The translations under genes and the position numbers were made by a program. This document shows, piece after piece, positions 1-12,271 of a stretch of 64,000 nucleotides of DNA. Under the pieces are notes generated by a model. That model ran no database searches and was not told the DNA's origin. It worked only from the letters and a program-made list of their open reading frames with translations. Source of the stretch: Cricetomys ansorgei (taxonomy: Eukaryota > Chordata > Mammalia > Rodentia > Nesomyidae); NCBI GenBank assembly GCA_026225945.1, contig JAMJFZ010004031.1:6102001-6166000 (forward strand), read 5' to 3'. Numbering within the stretch: position 1 is the first letter of the stretch; every line of letters begins with the position of its first letter.

Positions 1-780
1 GCAAAACAAAATAAAACTAAGAAAAGAAAGTAACACGTGAGCCAGGAAAGCAGCATTGAACGTCATGACCTTTCGAGTTTCTTTTTTCTTGGAAGGGGAC
101 CAAAGAGGAACTAGATTTGTTCAAATTGAACATAAAATTTCTATTTTAACCAAGAAAATAAAGAAAACATTGTGGGAAGGGCAGAATAACTAGAAAGAGA
201 AAGTAAAATCAAGGACAATTGGCTCAATCGTAAAAATGGGAGGATGACGTAGGGTTAGAAATTGGTCTTGAGATGCTTAACTTTGTGAATACTCAGTAGC
301 TAGCTAACGAATGTACAGTAGTTATAGGAAAAAATAAATGAAAACAGCACAGGCCTAAGGGTGTTTGAATGAGCACTTATACTTGGTATAATACAATGTC
401 CAGTGACAACCTCACACTCAGATGGCATGGGGAACCCTGCGGGTAGGCAGTCCCGATGCCTTCTAACGGGCAGCAGCTGCTTGCAGGTGTTAATTGTATT
501 ATATTCTATAGTAAAAACGTCTCCTTGATTTGAAAAAGGCATTTCTATCTTCCAGGGCTGTTCACTACATAACACTTCTGTAACTGACTTAAGTGGTGGC
601 AATTATTTTGTAAAGTTTGACTTTCAGATAGTATTTAGATTGAGTTTTATAATAACAGATGCTGAGGCAGAGACGACTCTGCGATGCTTAAATGCATCAT
701 GTGAGGAAATACAGATGCACAGGAAGCTTTTAAAATAAAGATATCGTTTTATTTTGAGTTGTTTATTGTTGGTGCCATTT

Positions 781-896
781 TCTTGTTTGTTTGTTTTTTG
801 TTGTTGTTGTTGGTTTTTTCTTGTTTGTTTGTTTTTTTCAGATAGGTCTCAGACAGCCTGACCTTGAATTCACAATCCTGTCTCCGCCTTCCAAGA
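781..896 (-). repeat. T/TTTG-rich tract with an old B1-type fragment
   Basis: Repeated TTTG and TTG units run to about 838. A degraded antisense SINE-like stretch follows (GATAGGTCTCAG, then CCTGACCTTGAATTCACAAT), as expected for the tail and start of a worn B1 element. Confidence 0.5.
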
Positions 897-3814
897 AAAG
901 ACATTATAAGGCTCTTATTTTAAAGATGTCTATCCAGACAACTTAAGTGTCCCAAATTTTAAAATAATCATTGACATCTTGATAGACACACATAGCTGTG
1001 GAATGCAGGAGAGGAAGGATCGTAGGTGCTGCAGATGGTGGAGAACTCAGGGGATTAGGTTCTTTGTAGAGAGCTGAGCAGTGAGCCAAGATGGGGGTCA
1101 TCTAGTTTTGCTGAACCTTAGAGTGTAGAAGATACAGCTAGAGTCAAAGCTTAGAAAGTCTTTAACTCCAGATTGGGTCTTAAATTTCAGCCCTTATTGC
1201 ATGCAACTGTTACCCAGGTCGTACTTTGGTCTCCCTTTGTCTCCACGGTCTTTGTGATCTCTATTGAAAGAATTTAGAAAGAATAGAGTGTAATGTAGGA
1301 GACAGAATGAGAGCATTGCGAGGTCAAGTCGGAAGCACTCTCAGGTGGAGAGTGAGCAATGGTTAATGGGACCACTGTGGAGAAAACATTTTCAAGGGAG
1401 AGATCATTGTGCTGACCCACAGACTTAAGAAGGCTTTACACACTGTTTTCTAAGATTTCTAGAACGGGCTGCTTTCTGTAGGACAGCTTTCTGTCCAGGT
1501 GATTGACAGGTCCATTTAGATAACAGCATGCCTTTGTTCTTTACCTGAAAGCCTCTAGATGTTACTCCTCTGTTCTTCCTGGTATTTTAGAATAGCATGT
1601 CTTCTCCCTGGTCTAGGGATACAACGCAGATCCCAGTCTTTGACCAGTATTCAGTCCTTCAGCTTCATTCAGTTCCAGGTTTTACAAGCTGCTGATAATG
1701 AGGTTCTCATCTTCAGTGACCTTCACACTTGCTGATATATGACTAGCTACCTAGCATCCCTATTGAAGGAGGTTGGATCTGGCTAATATTCATTCTATGA
1801 ATATAATTAAAACTGGAGGAAAGCTGGAAGAGAGTGACAGTGTGGGTTTACTGGGCATGCTGCGTTGTGAGCAGTGTCTGACATGAAAAGGCAGTCAGGC
1901 AATTCTTGTTAAATTAGGCTGATCGGGAGCTCCCACGTACAGTGAGCGAGGAGGTTTGGTTTTGCCACTTGCCTTTGTTTGGCTGCTTCAGTGGGGACAT
2001 TAACTGGATAAATTAGAGCACACAAAAGAAGACAGCCTGGGCTCAAGACGTCATGTTCAGTGCTTCATAATTGGTTCATATTAGCAGGTTGTGGTCTTTG
2101 ACCCCTGCTGAATTTGAGTCGTGCTGAGATACAGAGGGTTGCTTATGTTGACGTGAATACATTCTGTGAAAGTGTCATTTGTTAGGTGTTTAAAGTGGAG
2201 GATGTGGGGTGGCTTTTCCTGAGGTTGTGACAACGTCACTCACCTGTCAGGACTGTATCGGGAGAGACTCTCCAAGACGCAGTGACATGAATGGAAGAAC
2301 GAGTTTTACCAATCTGATTTAAGCGTTGTCTGGAAAGTAGAGTACATGATCCATGAAAGAGCTTTATAGTAAACGGAAGAATTATCTAAAAATCCAAGAT
2401 TTTCAGTTGGTTAAGCAGAAACAAAAGTGAATGAAGAGATTTGCCATTACTTGACAATGGGACCTTGGCCTGTCCTTAGACTCACAACATAGCCTTGCTC
2501 TCAGTCCCTGACCTACTTTCTGTACCACAGGACCCTCACCCTTGGGGTCTGCTTTTCCAGTCCCCCTACTTACAAGCTGCTCTGTGTCCCTGCAGCACTG
2601 TGCCTCCCAGTTAGTGTCATGTCAATGGCCTGGCCTTCCTTTTACAGTTCCTCTCCCTTTCACCTGTAGAAGTGTTATCTGATCTTTTACTCCTCGTCTG
2701 AGTTGAGGTCTGGACCTGCTGCCGGTAAGCTCTTATGAAGTTGGATCCTTTTTCTTCTTAAGCTTCCATTCCAGCCTCCGTAGCCAGTCCTATGCCGCTC
2801 AGTGTGATCCAGTCCTCAGTTGGGATTGATTCTAATCCATCGGTAGATCATCACTCAGGGGGCTGGTTATCACTAGGATCAGTTACTCCTGCTCCACTGG
2901 AACCTCCTTGTGCTTCTGCAGCCTCTCACAGCTATTTGAATATCCATCTCCTATTCTCAGCACCTGTCCTGTTGTGCTGCAGTCACCTAGGCCATCACGC
3001 TAGTGAGATGAGAGATGCATGTTTCTTTGAGAGGCAAGACCCTGTGGAAGTGAAAAAGGTGGATTCCAGGGTCAAGCTGACCGGATTAAAAATGAAATTT
3101 AACCCCATCACTTACTGTCTGATTCTACTCCACCCTCAAGATAACAAGTTAGTGGGCCACAGTGCCATGGATGCTTGCAAGAGATACAAAACTTCCAGAT
3201 CAGTGACAGAGAATAGTTTATTACTCACGGGAAGAAAAATAACAAAGGGCATTTGTGCTGGCCTCTTACCTTCACAGCTGCACACAGGACACTCTGCATT
3301 GCAGGAGGATCCTCAAATGCAAGGCACCCAAACCTACCTGTCCAGGGGGCGAAAGCATCTTTATTGTATTGGATAGCAAATAACCTTGCTTCCAACTAGG
3401 AAGAAGACGGTGTCTCTCCCTTCAAAGGACGTTCATTCCACAAGCATCCCTGACAGAGCAGTGCCTTTGTAAAACGCGCTGGTGAGAGAAGGAGAGGTAT
3501 GGGGAGGAAGAGAGAGCCGCGAAGAATTATCTCCCAGTAACTCTCTGTAAGCTCACAAACCTTGGCTCTCATTTTTAGAAGTGCAGCTACTGGCATAGCG
3601 TGTATTCTTGTGAGGCTCCGAGAGATAGAATTCTTACAGAAATCTGAACATCATGCTTGGCCACCCTGAGCCATGGCTGCTGCATCGAGGAAAGGTCCTT
3701 GACTATGTTGATTTCTTGTAAGGTGCAAGCCTGTTTATTGAATTCTTTCTACTACAGATCATTGATATCTCTAATTGTTTTCGCCACAAAGCATTAGAAC
3801 TAAAAACTGCCATA

Positions 3815-3900
3815 AACTTGGTATTTTACAGATAAGGAAGAAGATTCAGAGCATGTAAGTGACTTGTTAAATTTCATACAGAAAAGTCACACAAAGGTTA
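3815..3900 (-). repeat. MIR core, antisense
   Basis: TATTTTACAGATAAGGAAG, then AGTGACTTGTTAAATTTCA and an ACAG stretch, follows the antisense MIR core pattern (ATTTTACAGATGAGGAAACT and onward). Confidence 0.6.
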
Positions 3901-3926
3901 AAAACAACGTGACTTAGTTTCTCTTA

Positions 3927-4170
3927 GGGACTAGAGAGATGGCTCAGCAGTTCAGAGCACTGGCTGCTCTTCCAGAGGACCCGGGTTCAGTTCCCAGCCT
4001 CCGTACGATGGCTCACAACTACCTTTAATTCCAGTTTCAGGGGATCTGACACCTCTTCCGACTTCCCTTGGCATCAGGCATACACTTGATATACAGACGG
4101 ATATGAATGTACATGTCTATATGTACACTCGTACATATAAAATAACGTACATGTAAAAAAATTAAAAATT
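3927..4170 (+). repeat. B2 SINE, sense
   Basis: Starts with GGGACTAGAGAGATGGCTCA (the tRNA-derived head with box A), then CAGAGGACCCGGGTTCAGTT (box B region), a GGGGATCTGACACC body and a degenerate A/T-rich tail with an AATAA-type motif. Diverged, so not recent. Confidence 0.85.
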
Positions 4171-5112
4171 CAGACGTTTTAATACTGGAACCACAAACCG
4201 AGCGAAGCAAGGCTTTGGAAAACAGTTCACGGACTCATCTGGCCGCATCCTTTTTCTACTTGCTTAGACTTGGTCCAGAAGGCAAAATAAATGATGGAGA
4301 GTTCAATACGTAATTGTTGAAGTCAGGTTGTGCCTTCCCCCTAAGTTACTCCAAACTGTAGAACACCGGCTTTTCGGTTACTCTGTACTGTGTGCGACAG
4401 TGCCTTGTTCTGAGAGACTCCTTTCTACAACCAGTCTTTGGCTCCATCTTGAAGACGAAGCCTGCACGTGTATAGACAATGAATGGGACCGCCTCTCTGG
4501 TGCCGCCCACGAACAATAGACCGATAAATGACTTATAGAGTGAAAAGGGTGGTACCCTATAAATTCAGTGTGGTAAGTTGAGACTGCAAGAGCACTTGTA
4601 TTAAAATTTTATCGGAAAACCAAGGCTAAGAAGTTATCAGACCAAAGAAAGGTGTAACTCCCTCACCTCGACTGCAAAAAGAGATAGATCCCATCACTGC
4701 AGTGGAGAAAGCCCCCACCAACCTGTCACTGGGTATTCAGTGTGTACATCAAAGGGTGGAAGGAGATCTCCCAAGTGTCCCTGGGGCTTCCGCTCAGCTC
4801 AGCCACACTGTCGACGAGGCCTCCCCAAGCTGCTGTCTCCCTAACCTCTGTTCACCCACCCAGACCTACCAACCATCATCAGGCTACCTGACCCGACCTC
4901 GTCCTTTGCTTGACTTCATTCCTACAGCCCCACCTCTAGTTCTGACTCTACCACCAGCTTCATCAGCTTCTGGCGTCTTATGCAGTTTAATTTAGTTCGT
5001 TATCAGTTCAAAGATTCTTACATCATTATCACTTTTCCAGCTTTGATCTCCTGGGCCTCTTTGAAGCCCCCCTGCCCCACCCTTAGCCTTTTTAATCCTT
5101 TGCAGCCATTCT

Positions 5113-5115
<3 letters not shown>

Positions 5116-5160
<45 letters not shown>
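5116..5160 (+). repeat. (CA)n microsatellite
   Basis: About 22 uninterrupted AC units. It creates misleading open frames of repeated Thr-His and Val-Cys on the two strands. Confidence 0.95.
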
Positions 5161-5165
<5 letters not shown>

Positions 5166-5773
5166 ATGTGTAATATATGTTCTGAAAGTCAACATTAGTA
5201 ATTGCGATTGGAATAAAAGAACCTGTGTGTGCTCTATTCAGGGTTATCAAGGGAAGTGGGATTATCTGGCAAGCACAGTCTTGTCACCACGGTACCTGTG
5301 AATGAATTGTTAGTCAATAAATTCTGACACTGTGAAGGACACAAACGTGTTCACCTGTGCTTCTGACAGTGCTCTCACAACAGCGACCCACAGATCTTCT
5401 CCTTTATCCATATAACAGCCACCATCTCCACAGCAGGGAAAAAAAAAAAAAGTACAAACCAAACAAAACACCCCTGCTCCAAACGCAGAAACTAGCCCCG
5501 TATAAAGTTGATGATGACAGTGGTCCCGTTCTGGCCAACGGCAGGGAAGTTCTGGAGGGATACCTGGCATCTTTATGTGAACCAGTTCCCACTGGCTTAC
5601 AGGCAAACTTATTAAAGCGTGAGGAGGAAGAGCAAGAAATGGGAAAGAGGGGCAACAGAAATGGAGTCAACTCGAAGACTCACAGATGGCATCTATCCCG
5701 AAAGATCGCAAAATCAGCTTGTTGGGTTTTGTGCTTCTTGTTTGTGCTCTTGTTTCTTTAAGAACAAGGTCAT

Positions 5774-5941
5774 AGCTGGGCAGTGGTGATGCACGCCTTT
5801 AGTTCCAGCCCTTGGGAGGCAGAGGCAGGCAGATCTCTGTGAGTTCGAGACCAGCCTGGTCTTCAGTGTTCCAGGACAGCCAGAGTTACAACAGAGAAAC
5901 CTTGTTTCAGAAACGAACAAACAGACAAACAAACAAAAAAA
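5774..5941 (+). repeat. B1 SINE, sense
   Basis: Complete 7SL-derived B1: GCTGGGCAGTGGTGATGCAC head, GGGAGGCAGAGGCAGGCAGA core and a (CAAA)n tail. It carries a GTTACAACAGAG variant that two antisense B1 copies at 20.2 and 36.9 kb share. Confidence 0.92.
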
Positions 5942-7004
5942 GACTGAGGTCATAGTTTTAACTATTCTATAGAGTTCTGGAATTCATTTAGGGACTCCAG
6001 GCCAGAGGTGAGTGTGGCTAGGTAGCCAAAGCAAGGTAATAAATGATTGGGAATATGAATTATGCTTCATCTGTTGTTTTCCACCAAGTCACCCTTCACT
6101 CCTGGAAGCTCCGTTCTGGGTGTCCCAGAGGTGTCTCACATGTGCTCCTGTGTGGGTGACATACAGGGTGAGCAACACACTGCCCCTGCTGGCCACTGCT
6201 GGAACTGCTCCGTGTACCTGTAATGGGGACAGGAGACAGAAAAATATTAATACAGACCAGCCATTTCCACTCTGCTTTAGAGAAGTCCCAGATAAACGTC
6301 ACTTAGTCCTCTTATACTGTGCAAAGTTCAGGGAAATAGTCCGTTCAGTTCTGACTGGAACAATATATCTGCCTGGAATTAGATATTTGAGATAGACATA
6401 ATCCTCAGAAAGACACGCTCAAGGTCAGTCCCAGCAACAGCTGAGTATCTCCTTCCAGAGGAGGCGTTTCCTCTCACGCGCTCCGAACCTTTCCTCACAT
6501 AAGTGGCTACAGAACCATGCCGGTTTGCATTCATATGTACCTGGTAGTAAATCCAAGCAGAGACACTTTACACAACGGTACTGGGTCTTGAGACCTAAGT
6601 TCCCACTAGGCCCATCCTAACAGGCATGCTTAAGTCTGGTAGCTGACAGGACTCGCTGCGATCCCTTTCATAGACACATATGTACGTAGGGATTCACCCC
6701 TGGCCGGCCCCCCTCAAGTACGAATGTGAATACATGCTTTAAATTCCAGGGACATTCCAGTTCTCTTCTTTATTGTTTCTCAGAGTTGGAATACAAGATA
6801 GATCAGACAAAGTCCCTGCATTACAGCTCTTAGAAACGTTTACTTCACTCACCTTATGTTTTCATAGACGCGAATTCCCCAGTTAAAGACTGATTTACAC
6901 CACTGTAGAGCTAACTCTGAAAAACGTGCCCCAAAGCCCGGATCATTTGATTGAAAGGAAAGAATTCATAGGCAGGAAATGTGGGCTTTGGTTTGGGGTG
7001 AATG

Positions 7005-7011
7005 TGCTAAC
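7005..7011 (+). promoter_or_regulatory. Likely splice branch point before the 90-bp exon
   Basis: TGCTAAC closely matches the mammalian branch consensus yUnAy and resembles the yeast TACTAAC form. The presumed branch adenine (7010) is 28 bases before the exon, a normal distance. It is followed by a short pyrimidine-rich stretch and CCCCAG. Confidence 0.55.
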
Positions 7012-7037
7012 ATTCTCAATGTTTCTCTGTGCCCCAG

Positions 7038-7127
7038 GTTATGCAGATGTATCTTCCATTCTGTGGAATCGCCATATCGAACGCTCAGCTCTTCGCTGCC
7101 TCAAGGAAAGAATACGAAAGAAGCAGG
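7038..7127 (+). CDS. Pde11a: Pde11a internal coding exon: end of GAF-A (90 bp, phase 0)
   Basis: This exon encodes 30 residues starting VMQMYLPFCGIAISNAQLFA and ending in an E-Y-E-R-S-R stretch. That is the last helix of the GAF-A domain of phosphodiesterase 11A, an enzyme that hydrolyses both cAMP and cGMP in the cytosol; in the family GAF-A binds cGMP. The acceptor is a pyrimidine-rich run ending CCCCAG, with a near-ideal branch motif 27-33 bases upstream; the donor is AGG|GTGAGT. Both ends fall between codons (phase 0-0), so skipping it would remove 30 residues without a frameshift. By the human 933-residue numbering as I recall it, this is about residues 357-386. The second and fourth codons are ATG (7041, 7047). 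The first corresponds to the start expected for a 576-residue short isoform (inference from isoform length). No stop or frameshift is present. Confidence 0.93.
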
Positions 7128-8224
7128 GTGAGTAGAAGGGGACATTGTCGACCATGCTTCAGGCTCGCTGTCTTTCCGGCCTCTGAGAGTCACCTCATCG
7201 TTTTGGGAATGGTTTTTGTTTGTACAGTCCTGCGATGTCACGGCCGAAGGTCCCTTCAAGCAATAAGCTAGGTGGAAGTAGATACAAATTCTCGGTTGTT
7301 GTTTCTGTGAAATAGAACTGGTTCCTTTTAAAAAGGAAATTAGTCCCACATCTATACTTTCTGGTGGCAGATATGTCCTTGGTGCTTGTAGCTTCAAACA
7401 GCAGCATTTGCTGAGGATTTCACAGTTTAGTTTCATCGAGAAGCACCGTTTCCTACAAACATGATTTCACTCCTCCTCCCAGATTTTGTTTGAAGGGTTT
7501 TCTGGAAGAACAGCACGAGTCTCGTAGGACAATCACACAAGCACCGTTTTATAGAATTGCCAAGGAACACAAGAGGCAGTGATCTTATATACCTTCAAAA
7601 TTGTAGAATCAAGTCGTAAAATGCACCCTGGAGCTCAGAAAGTGTTAAATTATCAACTAGTTAGTAAAGTGTGTTATGCTTACTCTACATTTATATATAT
7701 GAAGATCACCGTTTCAACCTAGAAATATACTCAATAAGAAAACGTTAAAAGGGATTAAATCCATCAGTCAATCAAATTGATTAAAGATTATTTACTAAGC
7801 ATTGTGATAATGACTACTTTAGAGTAAACAGATGAACGCTGCTGACTTCACAGCCGTCTTCCCTGGGGAGGCATAGCACACCTTGCCTCTAACTGGGTCT
7901 CCTTTCCATCTTCAGAAACGTGTCTTGCTCACGTCTTCCCTTCGTTTGCTGCAACAGCAACTTGCTTCCATGACTTCCAGGCAACAACCTGTTTGCTTTC
8001 ACCTTATCACACTTCTACCCACACCCTCCTTTGTCTTCAGCGCCCCTTCTCCCTTCCTGCTGCCAAGAGCCTCCTATACCCTTTGGGACTCAGCTCATCT
8101 TCCTTTCCCTGCTTACTGTACTTCCTTGCTCTAGTGTGGGAACCCGTCACATTACTATAATACTTAATGATGACCTTCTACAACTGCATTATGAATTCCT
8201 TAGGACAAAGGTCGTGTATTAAGA

Positions 8225-9690
8225 CAGCCCTTTCATCCTTGTGTATGGCATAGTTCACCTACCCATTCAGCACTTTCTGTCCTTATAAAATGTACTATTC
8301 TAGTGGGAACAGCAGATACTAGGAAAAAAACAATAAAGACACAATCACACAGTGCTAGATGATGATAAGCATTGTAAAGGAAAATAAAATGAAAGAAAGG
8401 GACAGACATTGCTGTGGATGGGGTAGATTGAACAGACATTTTGTGATGAAAAGATCTCCGTAAGGAGGTAATGGAAGAAGAATGAAATGAGAAGCAAAGC
8501 CACATGAAGGCCTGTGGAGAGCATTCCAGACCATGGACCCAGCAGCTGCAAAGGCCCTGGGTTGGTGGAGTGGAAGAACAGAGAGATAAAAGGGGAGAAT
8601 GAAACACAAGCAGATGAAGACAACGAGGTGAACCAGTGGGTACACACACCTGTGGACTGTAGAGGAACACTTGGGAACAAGTTCTTGTTATTTTGGTTTC
8701 TTTAAAAAGGCAATTTGTGTTCCCAGCTGTGGTATCGTTGTTTACGAGTTGGATGTGGAATGCTTGATACAAGTGGCTATAATTTGGTTAGGTGCAGTCA
8801 ATCTGGCACCTGTAGCTTGTTTTTGGGAATTGCATGCTGCATGGGTTTATGGGAACTTTTGGCTTCGGGCATAAAAGGTCTGAAGTCCCAAGAGCCAAGG
8901 TGGGTTTTGGTTGGTGGTTTGTTGGTTGGGTTGCTGTCCTTAGTGTGATAATTCCTAAAAGAACAAAGGTCGGAGAGATTGAGTTTACCGTGAGCTGAGA
9001 CACTAGTCTGACTCACTGTCAGCAAGTCCTCTCCAGAGTAGGAAAAGCTAAAAAGAGGCCGTGAAGATTTCTACCTTTCTCTCTTTCTGTATCAGGGTTG
9101 CTTGCAAAAGCAGTGACGATTTCTCTCTATCTTTCCTTTCTCTATTCCTAAATAGAGGGTAAAAGATTGTAGCAGTATGCTACAGTGGACATGTCAGAAA
9201 TTGTCGGTTTTAAGTATGATGGAAAGCCACTAGGAGATTTTGAGCTGATTCCAATTTATTTATAAAGAAAACAACCTGGTCTCCTTGGAAACAGTGAGGG
9301 ACCTGGGAGGATGAAAGAAGGAGGAGACTGGAGGCAGGGAGAGGCCTTAGAAGACTATTGAAGTCAAAAGAAAAGGCAGCTGGCATTAGTGCAGTAAGAA
9401 GTGAGAAGTTCCTTCCAAATCAGTGGTGACATATGCGGGGCTTGCTGGAGCAGGGAACAGAGAAGGAGACTTGAGGCTTATGCACAAGTCTGTGGACAGC
9501 AAACACTTGGATTAAGGACCTACATTTGAGGGAGTGTAGTATTAGAGGTGGAGATTGCATTTGGGAGTTAGCAGTAGATAGATAGTACGCAAAGCCAGGA
9601 GACTTGCTGAGGTCACCTGAGAAAAAATGTGTGGATAAACGAGAGGGAGTGGAGGGAGAGCCAAGGATCAGTTCAAGAGAAGAAAGGGGA
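8225..9690 (-). repeat. Long ancient L2 LINE, antisense
   Basis: Several islands match antisense L2 in the right order: GAGAGCATTCCAGACC with TGCAAAGGCCCTGGG (8516-8560), GGAAAGCCACTAGGAGATTT (about 9221), GAGGCCTTAGAAGACTATTG (about 9341) and a run ending in GAGAGCCAAGGATCAG near 9655-9672. The 179-codon antisense open frame at 8233-8772 lies in this repeat and is not a gene. The exact ends are uncertain. Confidence 0.65.
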
Positions 9691-10139
9691 GTGGGGGCGC
9701 AGAGCTATCCCCTGCTCGCAGGTGACATTAGGAGCAAGGCACATCCAAGCTCGTGAACTGTCCCTACAGCCTGCTGAACTGTTTTACCATCCTTGGTCTT
9801 CTCTCTTTTCCTCCTCTTCTGGAGCCGACCTTCATTGCTGTTTGTAAAACTTTCGCCATCTATTAGCAAAGCAGCAATTTTTAATTAGAAAGAATAAAAT
9901 TACTGTAATATGATTTGTCAGTGCAAGACTCCAGCAGCATTAGTTTCTCCTTTGAGAGACATGTTCTTGTGGAGAGGTCCCAGAGGCTCTCCTTGCAATC
10001 ATAACAAATTGAAAAGTTAAATAATTGTTCGGTTAATATGATCCATCTGAAGAAATAATATGAGTGATTAAGGTAATGATGTTTTCCCCTTAATAACAGG
10101 GAATTTGCTTGTAATTACTCAGACAATTGTCTCCCTTTG

Positions 10140-10400
10140 AAAAAATTATTTCTTTTATTTTTTGAGATTATAATTAGATCATTTCTCTCTTCTGTTTCCT
10201 TCCTCCAAACTCTCCCACATATCCTTCCTCGCTCTCTTTCAAATTCATGGCCTCTATTTTTCATTAATTGTTGATATATTCCTTAATACATAAATGCAAC
10301 CTGCTCAGTTTGTATAATGTTACTTGCATATACGTTTTCAGGGGTATTTGCTATTGGATAACCAATTGTTTGTTCTTGTGTGGGTAAGAATTGTCTCCTA
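10140..10400. repeat. L1 LINE fragment (untranslated-region type)
   Basis: The stretch from TTTGAGATTATAATTAGATC through CCTCCAAACTCTCCCACATA to GGATAACCAATTG resembles a common rodent L1 untranslated-region segment. I do not fix the orientation or subfamily. Confidence 0.55.
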
Positions 10401-11255
10401 TTTAATATCTTTGAACATGAAGTTACAGCACATTGACCTCTCAAGCAATTTGCTGTCCAAATGCCAAAGACGCTGGCTTCAATTAACTTAGTATTTGCAT
10501 CCTAATGCTTCTTTTTGCTTCGGAATCATGAGGCATGGTCTTCTCCATAGCCATGGTCTTTCTTCGAAGAGAATGATTCCAGCAACTTTGGTTCTTTTAG
10601 TAGTTTCACAAACTAGGTTTATTTCATGGATCCCTAAACTCATTCAAGTGCTTTTTTACCTCAAGAGAGTCAGAGAAGAAATTGCGTTTCAAGTCATTTC
10701 AGGACAAATCAAATTTATTTCTAAGTTGAAAATTAGTCATGCCCCTTGCTGTCGATCAACACCATGATGAATAAATTTGAACCTGCAGGATCATTGAGTC
10801 CTTTTGTGAAAGGTCAGATAGGCCTTGAACATCTTTTTAATGCTATTGAATATAGCACAAGCTGCTTCGGTGGCTGTGTAATTCTCTGCTGGCTCTGAAA
10901 GAAGCTTAATTTCTACCACCTGAAAACAGTCTGTCATTCTGTAAGTTCTGAAAAAAATTGTCATTAAAAATTCCAAACAAATATTATTTCAAAGCATAAA
11001 TTACAAGCTCCCTTGGCTAGAGAAAGTTATAAGTTGTTGCAACTTAATTTTGAAATAAGTACCCCATGTTCAAATTGCACAGAGTTCAACTTATAGTTTA
11101 AATTTTTTCCTATTTATATGCTTTTCAGTCTGTCACCTTAGCAGCAATTTTAATAAGGGTTTCTTTCCTGAGATATACAGTAAAATCTAAATGTTTCTCC
11201 CTGACAGTTGGGAGTGAGGCAGTATTCCCCTTCTTGTATAGAGAGATTAGTATGA

Positions 11256-11257
<2 letters not shown>

Positions 11258-11305
<48 letters not shown>

Positions 11306-11374
11306 CACATACATAACACACACATATATAATATATTATGTATTTTATATTATAATACATATATGTATATAAAT

Positions 11375-11420
<46 letters not shown>
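11258..11420 (+). repeat. Compound (TG)n(TA)n ... (CA)n(TA)n array
   Basis: TG units at 11258-11290, TA units at 11291-11305, an AT-rich spacer with short palindromes, AC units at 11374-11400 and AT units at 11401-11420. The TG and CA blocks are mutually complementary, so the array can fold back on itself. Confidence 0.95.
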
Positions 11421-11906
11421 GAACATTCTGAGCCTTAATTAACATTTACCTGCATGATTCTTTCAGAATTCTGGGAGCGATGTGTTAGCATAAACAACTA
11501 TCAAGTTGAGCCATTTTTTTTTTTTTAGTGGTGAAGAAAGATTGCTTTGTGGTTTGTTTGAAATAAATATTCTCTGGAGAGATCTAAGTACTTGTTATTT
11601 ATAAAATGTCGGGTTTTGTACTGAGTCATATTAAAGAAAAGCCACCGTAGTGCGGAGAACACCTCCATGTAATGACTACGTGCTTTCTGTTACACTGACT
11701 GCCTCCATTCTCTGGTTGTATTTTTCAATTTAAGAGTATGTTGTAAAGAGAAATTGCAGAGCTACGCTAGAACAACCATAAATGCTTTAAAAATTAGCCA
11801 CATGAAGTACTTGTTATTAGAGAAAATACCACATGGGGTTTTGAGGGAGGAAAACTGAAGCTTCCCAGTCTTCCACCTCCTGAATACATCCGCCTCTTGT
11901 TTCCAG

Positions 11907-12047
11907 GCTTTGCTAGAGGTGGTCAACGACCTCTTTGAAGAACAGACCGACCTGGAGAAGATTGTCAAGAAAATAATGCATCGGGCCCAAACCCTGTTGA
12001 AATGTGAACGCTGTTCGGTTTTACTTCTAGAAGACATCGAATCACCA
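11907..12047 (+). CDS. Pde11a: Pde11a internal coding exon: GAF-A/GAF-B linker and start of GAF-B (141 bp, phase 0)
   Basis: This exon encodes 47 residues starting ALLEVVNDLFEEQTDLEKIV and ending LLLEDIESP. It is the linker helix between the two GAF domains followed by the first helix and first strand of GAF-B (about residues 387-433 in recalled human numbering; GAF-B is usually drawn from about 402). The linker helix contributes to dimer formation in GAF-containing phosphodiesterases (family knowledge). The acceptor follows a T/C-rich run (CTTGTTTCCAG); the donor is CCA|GTAAGT. Phase is 0-0, continuous with the preceding exon across a 4779-bp intron. The frame is fully open. The cysteines in the K-C-E-R-C-S-V stretch sit just before the first GAF-B strand. 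No change of function is suggested by the sequence. Confidence 0.95.
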
Positions 12048-12271
12048 GTAAGTTACCCTCAGCTTTCCCTTTGGGGTCAAAGACTGATTGGGAAGAAGTT
12101 GTGTCTCTCTACAATTAAACTTGCAAGCAGAGTGTCTGTGTTCACGCCTTCTGCCCATGAGGGGACTTTTTATAAATGAGAAGGTCTTTCCTTTAGATGT
12201 ATTTCCCTTCTTAACTCATCTTCTTCCTAGAAACTAGCCCGTTTGAGCAGAATGGAGCCTTAGAACCCCAT

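Larger units (their letters stand above)
1..7037 (+). other. Pde11a: Intron upstream of the 90-bp exon (partial)
   Basis: No exon is recognised. It contains a T-rich tract with an old SINE piece near 0.8 kb, an antisense MIR and a B2 near 3.8-4.2 kb, a (CA)n array at 5.1 kb and a B1 at 5.8 kb. I see nothing identifiable at 900-3800 (including a 194-codon open frame at 2792-3376 judged accidental), 4171-5115, 5162-5770 or 5945-7000. Confidence 0.8.
7128..11906 (+). other. Pde11a: Intron, 4779 bp, between the 90-bp and 141-bp exons
   Basis: Dominated by old repeats: a long antisense L2 (about 8.2-9.7 kb), an L1 fragment (about 10.1-10.4 kb) and a compound TG/TA/CA array (11.26-11.42 kb). Nothing recognised at 7128-7880 and 11421-11890. 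7880-8220 is pyrimidine-rich and may be more L2. 10400-10990 is unidentified unique-looking sequence. Confidence 0.85.

Noticed and set aside
2792..3376. 194-codon open frame on the + strand
   Set aside because: It is the longest open frame in the window, but the translation shows no recognisable domain, its composition drifts along its length, and it has no promoter or splice context. Most likely a chance frame.
8233..8772. 179-codon antisense open frame and overlapping frames
   Set aside because: It lies within an antisense-oriented L2 relic and the protein is a low-complexity Ser/Phe/Leu-rich product. Not a gene.
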